Below, piece by piece: positions 1-5,110 of a stretch of DNA of 5,849 nucleotides. This DNA comes from Acidimicrobiia bacterium. Its GTDB lineage: Bacteria; Actinomycetota; Acidimicrobiia; Acidimicrobiales; Bin134. The stretch's first letter is position 1. Every line of letters starts with the position of its first letter. The stretch is taken from NCBI GenBank assembly GCA_009843565.1, contig VYDF01000181.1:1-5849 (forward strand), written 5' to 3'. A model generated the notes under the pieces. The model saw nothing but the letters and a program-made list of their open reading frames with translations. It ran no database searches and was not told the origin of the DNA. A program made the translations under genes and the position numbers.

Positions 1-92
1 CCGTTACGCATCTCCCGTCCCGCGGCCCGACACCCCCTGAAACGTGGGACCGGGGGTACGGTGGGTTGGGACGGAACGTGCCCCGGCAGCAC

Positions 93-138
93 AAAAAGAG
101 GGGCCGGCCCCCGCCGAGGAAGTGCGGGAGCCGGCCCC
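93..138 (-). terminator. Rho-independent terminator of ssb
   Basis: On the minus strand, 26 bases after the ssb stop codon, there is a strong GC hairpin. Positions 130-138 (GCCGGCCCC) pair with 100-108 (GGGGCCGGC), and an inner stem pairs 124-128 with 110-114, separated by one mismatch and closed by a 9-base loop. Read on the minus strand, the stem is followed by TCTTTTTG (99-92), a U-tract. This is the classic intrinsic terminator form, correctly placed to end the ssb transcript. On the plus strand there is no T-run after the stem, so it is probably unidirectional. Confidence 0.88.
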
Positions 139-163
139 AAGGGGCACGGACGGTCAGACGATT

Positions 164-616
164 CTAGAAGGGGATATCGTCGTCCAGATCCTGCGCGGTG
201 CCGGTGGCTTCGGGTGCCTCGGCCTGGGCCGTCGGCGCGTCCGAGCCGTTGGACCCGTTGGCGGTCCTGGGCTTCTCGAGGAACTGAATCCTCCCGCCCG
301 GGGCGAGCAGGATCTCGGTGGTGAACCGGTCCGTGTCCTCCCCGTCCCTGCGCCAGGGCCGCGTCTGCAGCTTGCCGGAGAGGTAGACGAGGCGACCCTT
401 CCTGGCGTGCTTCTCGAGCATGTCGATCAGCCCGGACTGGAACGTCACGACGCGGTGCCACTCGGTCTTCTCGACACGCTCGCCGGTGTCGCGATTGATG
501 TAGCCCTCGTCCGTGGCGACGGACATGTTGGCCACGCGGCCGCCGCTCGGGAGGTGGTTGATGGTGACATCGGCGCCGAGGCGGCCGATGACCTGTGCGA
601 GGTTCAAACCGAACAT
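164..616 (-). CDS. ssb: Single-stranded DNA-binding protein (SSB)
   Basis: The 150-residue product is a typical bacterial SSB, which coats single-stranded DNA during replication, recombination and repair and recruits partner proteins by its C-terminal tip. An OB-fold spans about residues 1-112. It begins with the N-terminal strand containing IGRLGADV and includes the family hallmark TEWHRVV (residues 51-57) and the VYLSGKLQTRPW segment (77-88). W53, F59 and W88 match aromatic positions used for DNA stacking in E. coli SSB; the W40 equivalent appears to be Y39. A flexible Gly/Ala/Glu/Thr-rich linker follows, ending in the acidic tip DLDDDIPF, the conserved partner-binding motif. Length is slightly shorter than E. 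coli SSB (178 aa). The ATG at 616 was chosen over an in-frame ATG at 688 because it has an AGGAG eight bases upstream and matches the family N-terminus. A second, accessory ssb copy is common on plasmids and conjugative elements; whether this is the chromosomal copy cannot be told. Confidence 0.95.
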   Translation of the reverse strand: MFGLNLAQVIGRLGADVTINHLPSGGRVANMSVATDEGYINRDTGERVEKTEWHRVVTFQSGLIDMLEKHARKGRLVYLSGKLQTRPWRRDGEDTDRFTTEILLAPGGRIQFLEKPRTANGSNGSDAPTAQAEAPEATGTAQDLDDDIPF

Positions 617-624
617 AACGGTTA

Positions 625-629
625 CTCCT
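625..629 (-). promoter_or_regulatory. Ribosome binding site deciding the ssb start
   Basis: Reading the minus strand, AGGAG lies eight bases before the ATG at 616. This supports the shorter SSB start over the in-frame ATG at 688, whose extra 24 residues do not resemble any SSB N-terminus. Confidence 0.8.
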
Positions 630-663
630 GTGTTACTGGTTGATGACAAAGGGTTGAACGAAC

Positions 664-719
664 CGGGGACGGTCTCTCTCGATCCCATCCCCGATTCGCT
701 CCAATCGGGCTTCGCCCGA
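664..719 (-). promoter_or_regulatory. ssb leader with three overlapping alternative hairpins
   Basis: In minus-strand RNA order there are three stems. Stem 1 pairs 719-714 (TCGGGC) with 710-705 (GCCCGA) around a GAA loop. Stem 2 pairs 709-703 (CCCGATT) with 696-690 (AATCGGG) around six bases. Stem 3 pairs 693-688 (CGGGGA) with 669-664 (TCCCCG) around 18 bases. Stem 2 shares bases with both others, so forming it excludes them. This layout resembles an attenuator or structure-switching leader. No U-tract follows any stem, so transcription termination is not shown. Stem 1 could instead be the weak 3' hairpin of the upstream 70-codon gene before the insertion. Confidence 0.4.
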
Positions 720-721
720 CC

Positions 722-728
722 TCCAGAC
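722..728 (+). repeat. Left copy of TCCAGAC, candidate target duplication or core
   Basis: TCCAGAC occurs here, 23 bases outside the left inverted repeat, and again in the same orientation at 4248-4254, straddling the outer edge of the right inverted repeat. It could be a target-site duplication or a short recombination core. If so, the element is asymmetric, with extra left-end sequence 729-751. A seven-base match in two short flanks can also arise by chance. Confidence 0.35.
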
Positions 729-746
729 TATGTGGACGTCAACATA
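729..746. repeat. 18-bp near-perfect palindrome outside the left repeat
   Basis: TATGTGGACGTCAACATA is a two-fold symmetric site with one mismatched pair of nine. The arms TATGT and ACATA flank an 8-bp centre, a geometry typical of a tyrosine recombinase core site. Its right half also forms a 7-bp inverted repeat, TCAACAT (739-745) and ATGTTGA (756-762), reaching into the left inverted repeat. The same ATGTTG motif recurs inside both element ends, so this is a plausible recombinase binding site. No equivalent is seen outside the right end. Function is inferred. Confidence 0.45.
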
Positions 747-751
747 GCTGA

Positions 752-849
752 GATGATGTTGAGTGCAGGGTTATGTTGGTTCCCGTGAAAATATTCCTGA
801 TTTTCAAGAGCTTGCCGCTAGCTTACTGCACATAACTTCTGACATCGTC
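752..849 (+). repeat. Left terminal inverted repeat of the RIT element
   Basis: Aligned by hand without gaps to the reverse complement of 4152-4249, 84 of 98 positions match. The outermost 28 bp (752-779) are identical, and a second identical block covers 789-807. Internal short repeats are visible: ATGTTG at 756-761 and 773-778 (17 bp apart), and GTTATGT at 770-776 facing ACATAAC at 830-836. These are likely recombinase binding sites. The repeat stops two bases before the ritA leader hairpin, so it probably also contains the ritA promoter, though I see no convincing -35/-10 pair. Confidence 0.92.
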
Positions 850-850
850 C

Positions 851-892
851 CTCCTGTTCGCACCCGCGCTTCGGGTGCTTTCACGACAGGAG
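851..892 (+). promoter_or_regulatory. Two-tier hairpin sequestering the ritA ribosome binding site
   Basis: The inner stem pairs GCACCCG (860-866) with CGGGTGC (872-878) around a 5-base loop. The outer stem pairs CTCCTGT (851-857) perfectly with ACAGGAG (886-892), separated by a small asymmetric internal loop. The outer 3' arm contains AGGAG, the Shine-Dalgarno sequence of ritA, five to eight bases before its ATG at 900. In the folded leader the ribosome site would be masked, limiting initiation on ritA and, through the ATGA overlaps, on ritB and ritC. There is no U-tract after the stems, so a terminator is unlikely. The structure is read directly from the sequence; its regulatory effect is inferred. 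Confidence 0.65.
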
Positions 893-899
893 AGAAAAA

Positions 900-2144
900 A
901 TGTCAACTTCGACATCCACTGATCCATTGGCACGCGAATGGTCGATTGACCCGGGGCCGTACAGCCAGTACGTGGACGCTTACCAGCGTCATCTGTTGCA
1001 TCTCAATCATCGTCGTTGGACGGTGCAGGGAAAGCTTCTGCCCGCTCGGCACTTTTGCCATTGGCTAGACTTGACAGGCCGACGCTTGTCCGATGTATGC
1101 GAAAAAGATGTAGATCGGTTCGCCGATCATGACTGTCGCTGCAGGAGGGCGCGTCGCCGTCGTCCGATTCCCGCGAGATACTTGTCGCATGTGCGAAAGT
1201 TCGTGCGGTTCCTTGCCGCGACCGGCGTAATCGAGGCTCCACCGGCGCCAATGCCGGAACGGACGCCGGAGATTGCAGCCTGGCTAGACTGGCTTTGGCG
1301 ACATAAGGGACTGCGCGTTGGCACTCTGGAAAATTACGAGCGTGAGCTGCGGAAACTGTTGCCGCTGATCGGCACGGACCCGGCGTCCTACGATGCCGAG
1401 AAACTTCGCTCGGCGTTCTTGGACGCCTGTTCGCGCCAGGGCCGGAGTAGTTGGCCGAGAATGGCAATGGCCTTACGCTCCTGGCTCGGCTACAACGGTG
1501 TGAATGGGCGTTGTCCGGCGGCGCTGACAACGGTCCTGCCGCCTATTGTCCGACCGCGGCGCGACAATGTTCCGCTCGGTCTCAAGGCGCCGGACGTGGA
1601 CCGGCTGCTCGCGGCCTGTGATACGGGCACGGCGATCGGCCGGCGGGACCTCGCCGTTCTACTTCTGGTGGCTCGCCTGGGGCTCAGGCCCGGCGATATC
1701 CGAAGCATGACGTTCGACCAAATTGACTGGCAACGCGGCTGTCTGCGCGTCACGGGCAAAGCCGAGCGTGAGGCCGAACTGCCACTGCCTCAGGAGGTCG
1801 GCGACGCGATCCTCGCCTGGCTGGAGGGAGGGCGGCCTCCACTGGACGATCCGCATGTGTTCCTCTGTATGCGTGCGCCCTGGCGACCCTTCGCCACAGG
1901 GCGTGTCGTCAGCCAAACAGTCGCGCGTGCACTGCACCGGGCGGGCTTGCCGGAAACTCGTTCTAGAGGTGCAAACCTGCTTCGTCATTCGCTGGCGCGA
2001 AATCTGATCGAAGATGGCGCCACGCTGGAAACTGTCGCCACGCTTCTGCGGCACAAGAGCATCAACACCACATCGATCTACGCCAAGGCGGATGCAGGGC
2101 GGCTTGCCGAGATCGCGCAGCCGTGGCCGGGAGGTGCGTCATGA
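900..2144 (+). CDS. ritA: RitA-type tyrosine recombinase, first of the trio
   Basis: This 414-residue tyrosine recombinase should cut and rejoin DNA at the element ends through a 3'-phosphotyrosine intermediate, together with RitB and RitC. The N-terminal part appears to hold two helical SAM-like DNA-binding regions (about 20-112 and 122-200); the first carries a Cys/Arg-rich stretch with C67, C79 and C81. The catalytic domain (about 226-400) shows box I R263 (GLRPGD), K287 (TGK), R362 (LLRH), H385 (LLRH, where LGH is usual) and nucleophile Y394 (SIYAK), nine residues after H385 as expected. The box II histidine of HxxR is replaced by Asn (N359, NLLR). The ATG at 900 follows AGGAGAG at 888-894. 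Its stop overlaps the ritB start in ATGA, implying translational coupling. Identity as a tyrosine recombinase is very secure; the ritA label rests on gene order and size. Confidence 0.92.
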   Translation: MSTSTSTDPLAREWSIDPGPYSQYVDAYQRHLLHLNHRRWTVQGKLLPARHFCHWLDLTGRRLSDVCEKDVDRFADHDCRCRRARRRRPIPARYLSHVRKFVRFLAATGVIEAPPAPMPERTPEIAAWLDWLWRHKGLRVGTLENYERELRKLLPLIGTDPASYDAEKLRSAFLDACSRQGRSSWPRMAMALRSWLGYNGVNGRCPAALTTVLPPIVRPRRDNVPLGLKAPDVDRLLAACDTGTAIGRRDLAVLLLVARLGLRPGDIRSMTFDQIDWQRGCLRVTGKAEREAELPLPQEVGDAILAWLEGGRPPLDDPHVFLCMRAPWRPFATGRVVSQTVARALHRAGLPETRSRGANLLRHSLARNLIEDGATLETVATLLRHKSINTTSIYAKADAGRLAEIAQPWPGGAS

Positions 2145-3058
2145 TCGGCGATGCCGTAGACCGATACGTTGCCTTGATCCGCGCTGGCGGCGCCAGCTAC
2201 CGCAGCGAGTCTCGCTACCTGGCCAAGTATGCAGCTTTCGCGCTCACGCGTGGCGAAACCCATGTCAGGATCCAGACCGTGCTGGAATGGACGCGTCGGG
2301 TCTCATCGGCCAGGCAGCGGCGCCGCCTCCTGTTGATTGTGCGCCGCTTCGCTCTGTCGGCGGCCGTGGAGGACGGTCGACATGAAGTGCCTCCAGTGGA
2401 TCTGCTCCCCCGAGTGCCCCGAGTGCGATACAAGCCCTACATTTACAGCCCTGCGGAGATCGCATCGCTTCTGGCAGTCTCCGATGAGTGTGCCCCTGTC
2501 CGTTGCGCGGTTCCGGGGCAGTACCGGGTTCTGTTCGGCCTGATCGCCGCCACCGGACTGCGTCACGGCGAGGCGCTGGCGATCAATGTTGGCGACATCA
2601 CCCCGGAGGGCTTAATGGTGCGGCCGATGAAACGCGCCGGCTGGCGGCTGCTGCCTCTTCATTCGACGGTTGAGACGAAACTAGCACAGCACCTGCGGAA
2701 ACGGCTTCGCGTGCCGGTCGATACCGAAGCCCTCTTTGTGGGCAATCGCGGCGCGCGCTTGGACCAAGACACTTCCGGATACGTGTTCCACCGGATGCGG
2801 GCTCGCACGGGCCTTGCCGGCAAGGCGCATGGTGGCCGCAACCCGCGCGTCCACGACTTGCGCCACACCTTCGCGGTGCGATCGCTGGAAACGTGCGGTT
2901 CCGATGCACCGGCGATCGACCGGCACATGCTGGCGCTCAGCGCCTGGCTCGGCCACGGCTCAGTCGCCAACACGTACTGTTATCACGAGGGTACGGCGAA
3001 GCTGTTGGAACAGATCGCCAAGCGCACCGAAGCGTTCCACAGGGAGGACGCATCATGA
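2141..3058 (+). CDS. ritB: RitB-type tyrosine recombinase, second of the trio
   Basis: This 305-residue tyrosine recombinase has an N-terminal helical DNA-binding region (about 1-75) and a catalytic domain (about 100-295). The full active-site set is present: R141 (TGLRHGE), K164 (likely beta-hairpin lysine), H238 and R241 (HDLR), H272 (WLGH) and Y281 (CYH), nine residues after H272. It is expected to work with RitA and RitC on the element ends. The ATG at 2141 overlaps the ritA stop as ATGA and is preceded by GGGAGG at 2129-2134, six bases upstream. A GTG at 2123 in the same frame is less likely because it lies inside ritA without its own ribosome site. The 3' end overlaps ritC in the same ATGA fashion. 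The function of each partner in RIT movement is not resolved by sequence. Confidence 0.92.
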   Translation: MIGDAVDRYVALIRAGGASYRSESRYLAKYAAFALTRGETHVRIQTVLEWTRRVSSARQRRRLLLIVRRFALSAAVEDGRHEVPPVDLLPRVPRVRYKPYIYSPAEIASLLAVSDECAPVRCAVPGQYRVLFGLIAATGLRHGEALAINVGDITPEGLMVRPMKRAGWRLLPLHSTVETKLAQHLRKRLRVPVDTEALFVGNRGARLDQDTSGYVFHRMRARTGLAGKAHGGRNPRVHDLRHTFAVRSLETCGSDAPAIDRHMLALSAWLGHGSVANTYCYHEGTAKLLEQIAKRTEAFHREDAS

Positions 3059-4071
3059 CCCCCCTTGCCCGACATGCCAGCATCTTCGTGTTCGACTACC
3101 TTCCCCGCGACAAGGGAGCCAGTCCCCATACGGTGGAGGCTTACTCGCAGGGGCTGTCGCTGCTGCTGCGCTTCGCCGCCGGCCGGCTGAAGTTGAAGCA
3201 ACCATCGCAACTCGCTCTGGAACAGATCGATGCCGATCTGGTACTTGCCTTCCTGGAGGACATCGAGCAAAGGGGCGCATCGGTTAGCACGCGCAACGCC
3301 CGTCTGGCGGCCATCAAGGCGTTCTTCCGCTTCCTCGAATGGCGCGAGCCGAGCGTTCTGGCGCAGGCGGCGAAGATCGCTCTGATCCCGAAGAAAAAGG
3401 CGGACAAAAGCCTGGTCGTTTGGCTCACTCGGACCGAGATCCGGGCGCTGCTCGAGGCGCCCGACCCAAGGCGATGGGCCGGCACTCGCGATCGCGCCAT
3501 GCTTCATCTGACCTACACCTGTGGCCTGCGAGTCAGCGAGCTGACCGCCCTGGCGCTCGCCGATTACGATCGCCGGACGCCGGCCAGCGTCAGGATCATG
3601 GGCAAGGGGCGGCGAGAGCGGCTTCTTCCCCTGTGGAAGGAGACGCGACTGGCTCTTGAAGCATGGCTTCGTCTGCGCGATCCCGACGGCGATCAGCAGC
3701 TGTTCCACAACCGCAGTGGACGAGGGCTGAGCCGGTGGGGCTTCAACGTCATTTTGGCGAAACACGTAAAAGCCGCGTCAATGGTGGAGACGAGCCTTGC
3801 AAACAAACGCGTTACGCCTCATACGCTTCGCCATAGCTGCGCAATGCATACGCTGCAGGCGAACAGCGGGGATGTACGCAAGGTCTCGGTCTGGCTTGGT
3901 CATGCAACCATCAAATCCACCGAGGTCTATCTTCACGCGGACCCGACAGAAAAGCTGGAGATACTCGATGGCGTTCGAGCACCGCGCCTGCGGCCCGGCC
4001 GCTTCCGGGCACCGGACAAGCTGGTCGCCATGCTCAGTGGTGCAAGCAAGGGGCGTCGGCCAATGGACTGA
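3055..4071 (+). CDS. ritC: RitC-type tyrosine recombinase, third of the trio
   Basis: This 338-residue protein is XerC/XerD-like. An N-terminal SAM-like core-binding domain (about 8-97, with GASPHTVEAY and the NARLAAIKAFFRFLEW helix) is followed by the catalytic domain (about 124-300). All catalytic residues are present: R159 (CGLRVSEL), K184 (MGKGRRER), H256 and R259 (HTLR), H283 (LGH) and Y292 (VYLH), again nine residues after the LGH histidine. A basic tail of roughly 35 residues (RAPRLRPGRFRAP and onward) extends past the catalytic tyrosine region. The ATG at 3055 overlaps the ritB stop as ATGA and has GGGAGG at 3042-3047. Longer in-frame starts inside ritB were rejected for that reason. 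The gene ends 80 bases before the right inverted repeat, with no further gene between. Confidence 0.93.
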   Translation: MTPLARHASIFVFDYLPRDKGASPHTVEAYSQGLSLLLRFAAGRLKLKQPSQLALEQIDADLVLAFLEDIEQRGASVSTRNARLAAIKAFFRFLEWREPSVLAQAAKIALIPKKKADKSLVVWLTRTEIRALLEAPDPRRWAGTRDRAMLHLTYTCGLRVSELTALALADYDRRTPASVRIMGKGRRERLLPLWKETRLALEAWLRLRDPDGDQQLFHNRSGRGLSRWGFNVILAKHVKAASMVETSLANKRVTPHTLRHSCAMHTLQANSGDVRKVSVWLGHATIKSTEVYLHADPTEKLEILDGVRAPRLRPGRFRAPDKLVAMLSGASKGRRPMD

Positions 4072-4151
4072 CGAGGGAGCCGGACTCGTGTGGTAACGGT
4101 CAGACTGAAACCTGTCTGCGGCCGCATGCCGAAATCCCCTAGGGCACCAAC

Positions 4152-4249
4152 GGCGATGTAAAAAGTTATGTGCAGTCAGACGGCGACAAGCTATTGAAAA
4201 TCAGGAATATTTTAGCAGTAGCCAACATAACCCTGCACTCAACATCATC
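4152..4249 (-). repeat. Right terminal inverted repeat of the RIT element
   Basis: This is the inverted counterpart of 752-849, with 84 of 98 positions matching in an ungapped hand alignment. The outer 28 bp (4222-4249) are identical to the left end. It carries CAACAT at 4223-4228 and 4240-4245, matching the two ATGTTG copies of the left repeat. Any promoter inside the left repeat that drives ritA could also exist here, pointing inward and producing RNA antisense to ritC. Similarity ends at 4249; beyond it the flank differs from the left flank. Confidence 0.92.
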
Positions 4250-4254
4250 CAGAC
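4248..4254 (+). repeat. Right copy of TCCAGAC, candidate target duplication or core
   Basis: This is the same seven bases and orientation as 722-728. The first two bases belong to the inverted repeat and the rest to the flank, which would be natural for a recombination core or target duplication. It could be coincidental. Confidence 0.35.
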
Positions 4255-4255
4255 C

Positions 4256-4468
4256 TCAGAACGCCCGGGCCGACGACGAGGCGGCCAGGATCTCCGCCAC
4301 GGTCCGGGCGGACAGGCCCAGGTCGGCGAGCAGCGATTCCGCGTCGGGCGGCGAAATCTCGGGCAGGGCGGGTTCGGACACCAGTGCGTCGGCGACCGAT
4401 TCGGTTCGAGGCGGGGTGTTGAAGTCGAGGGGGATGCGGTCGGACTGCGAGTACGAATACAGGAACAT
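4256..4468 (-). CDS. Small 70-residue protein of unknown function
   Basis: I do not recognise this protein. It starts MFLYSYSQSDRIPLDF, continues through a Pro/Glu/Ser-rich middle (PALPEISPPDAESLL) and ends in a probable amphipathic helix region (ESLLADLGLSARTVAEILAAS) that resembles a short helix-turn-helix or docking helix, though this is not diagnostic. No signal peptide or membrane segment is evident. The ATG at 4468 has GGAG six bases upstream (complement of 4475-4478); a longer TTG start at 4555 is less likely. The TGA at 4258-4256 lies six bases from the RIT inverted repeat, so the gene end escaped disruption. Before insertion it lay upstream of ssb in the same direction and may have formed an operon with it, suggesting but not proving a role linked to DNA replication or repair. 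Confidence 0.6.
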   Translation of the reverse strand: MFLYSYSQSDRIPLDFNTPPRTESVADALVSEPALPEISPPDAESLLADLGLSARTVAEILAASSSARAF

Positions 4469-4691
4469 TGGATTCTCCGGGGTCGGCGTGGAAATCCCCG
4501 GGACGGAAACTCTCTCTCCGCCCGGGGTGCTTGCCCCCGCCGGGCCGATCTCCAACGCCGTGCGCTGCGCGCGGCGGACCCTGCGCGCAATGCTTGCCGC
4601 ACGCCGTGCTTTGTGACACCGTCGGCGGGTGGAAAGGCGTTATCCGAGATCGCGGCGAAGCGCCCGGTGTCCGGTCGGGAAGCCGTCGGCC
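4469..4691. promoter_or_regulatory. Divergent intergenic region with hairpins and short repeats
   Basis: This gap lies between the minus-strand 70-codon gene and the plus-strand helix-turn-helix gene and should hold promoters for both, although I see no convincing -35/-10 pair. Visible structures are a hairpin pairing CCGGGG (4477-4482) with CCCCGG (4496-4501), which covers part of the 70-codon gene's ribosome site; a hairpin pairing GCCCGG (4520-4525) with CCGGGC (4540-4545); a direct repeat TGCGCGC at 4566-4572 and 4582-4588; and a perfect palindrome GCACG-C-CGTGC at 4599-4609, which could be an operator. In DNA this GC-rich such matches arise easily. If the downstream gene starts at GTG 4629, the region is shorter. 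Confidence 0.35.
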
Positions 4692-5066
4692 TTGACCGAA
4701 GAATCGTGGCCGGCGCCGTCGCCGGACGGAACCTTCGACCTGGCGGGGTTCCTGTCCGGGCTTGACGACGGGAAGTTGAGGCATCTCCAGGAGGAAGTGC
4801 AGCGGGAGGCGCGCCGGCGAGGGTGGATGAGGAAATCACCGAAGCCCGCGAGTCGGGCGAAGCCGAGCCTTCGCCGGCGCGCGACCGGGCGGCGAAGTCC
4901 CCCGCGCGTGGAGTCGGCGATGACGAAGGGTCAGGAACGGCTGGCGCGGGCGGCGCTGGCGGCGGGCGCAAGTGCCGCGGCTGTGGCGAAGGAGCTGGGC
5001 ATCGGCCGCACCCAGGTGGCGGGGCTGGCCAGGACGATGAAGACCGACCGGCCGCCGCGGTCCTGA
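4692..5066 (+). CDS. Small protein with probable helix-turn-helix
   Basis: The product is 124 residues if started at TTG 4692 (GGGAAG nine bases upstream). A GTG at 4629 in the same frame would add 21 residues, and an ATG at 4920 with GGAG six bases upstream would give only the last 48. I favour 4692 because the resulting start (TEESWPAPSPDGTFDLAGF) looks natural. A predicted amphipathic helix (LSGLDDGKLRHLQEEVQREARRRG) is followed by a basic, disordered-looking linker rich in Arg, Lys, Ser and Pro. A C-terminal segment, ALAAGASAAAVAKELGIGRT plus QVAGLAR, has the spacing of a resolvase-like helix-turn-helix. It is probably a small DNA-binding regulator; its target is unknown, but the neighbouring divergent region is an obvious candidate. 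It converges on the zinc-ribbon gene with a 44-base gap. Reality of the gene is moderately sure, its start uncertain. Confidence 0.55.
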   Translation: MTEESWPAPSPDGTFDLAGFLSGLDDGKLRHLQEEVQREARRRGWMRKSPKPASRAKPSLRRRATGRRSPPRVESAMTKGQERLARAALAAGASAAAVAKELGIGRTQVAGLARTMKTDRPPRS

Positions 5067-5070
5067 ATCA

Positions 5071-5095
5071 GTCGGCGACGACGGGCGCCGCCGAC
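5071..5095. terminator. Hairpin between convergent genes, possible terminator
   Basis: GTCGGCG (5071-5077) pairs with CGCCGAC (5089-5095) around an 11-base loop, in the 44-base gap between two converging genes, followed by the GC-rich GGCCGGCTGGCC. Position fits a shared terminator, but neither strand has a T-run after the stem, so intrinsic termination is not demonstrated. Confidence 0.35.
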
Positions 5096-5110
5096 GGGCC
5101 GGCTGGCCGG

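Larger units (their letters stand above)
752..4249 (+). mobile_element. RIT (recombinase in trio) element
   Basis: Three tandem, overlapping tyrosine recombinase genes (ritA, ritB, ritC, all on the plus strand) are enclosed by long terminal inverted repeats (752-849 and 4152-4249). This is the defining architecture of RIT elements, a known family of mobile elements with no passenger genes. Tn554-like transposons are related in mechanism, but their third gene is not a tyrosine recombinase, so RIT fits better. Both ends, all three reading frames and the ribosome sites appear intact, so the copy may be functional, subject to the RitA active-site oddity. Boundaries are set by the outer edges of the inverted repeats. 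Flanking TCCAGAC copies and the left palindrome leave open a true span of up to about 722-4254. It lies between the 70-codon gene and ssb, opposite to both. Confidence 0.9.

Noticed and set aside
617..688. 24-residue N-terminal extension of SSB from ATG 688
   Set aside because: No ribosome site, no resemblance to SSB N-termini, and the segment coincides with the leader hairpins.
763..1068. Plus-strand frame starting inside the left inverted repeat
   Set aside because: Out of frame with ritA, which has the ribosome site and homology; the frame is a by-product.
2983..3765. 260-codon minus-strand open frame opposite ritB/ritC
   Set aside because: It is the antisense shadow of ritC, whose catalytic motifs and ribosome site are clear; no recognisable domain and no ribosome site of its own.
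4101..4118. CAGAC/GTCTG hairpin after ritC as a terminator
   Set aside because: Only five base pairs with an 8-base loop and no U-tract; too weak to call.
752..4249. Integron, prophage attachment module or Tn554-type transposon
   Set aside because: No attC sites or cassettes, no phage genes, and the third gene is a tyrosine recombinase rather than a TnpC-like protein; the architecture is RIT.
4201..4971. 256-codon minus-strand frame running from the right inverted repeat outward
   Set aside because: Low-complexity Pro/Arg/Ser composition; it overlaps both the 70-codon gene and the helix-turn-helix gene out of frame.
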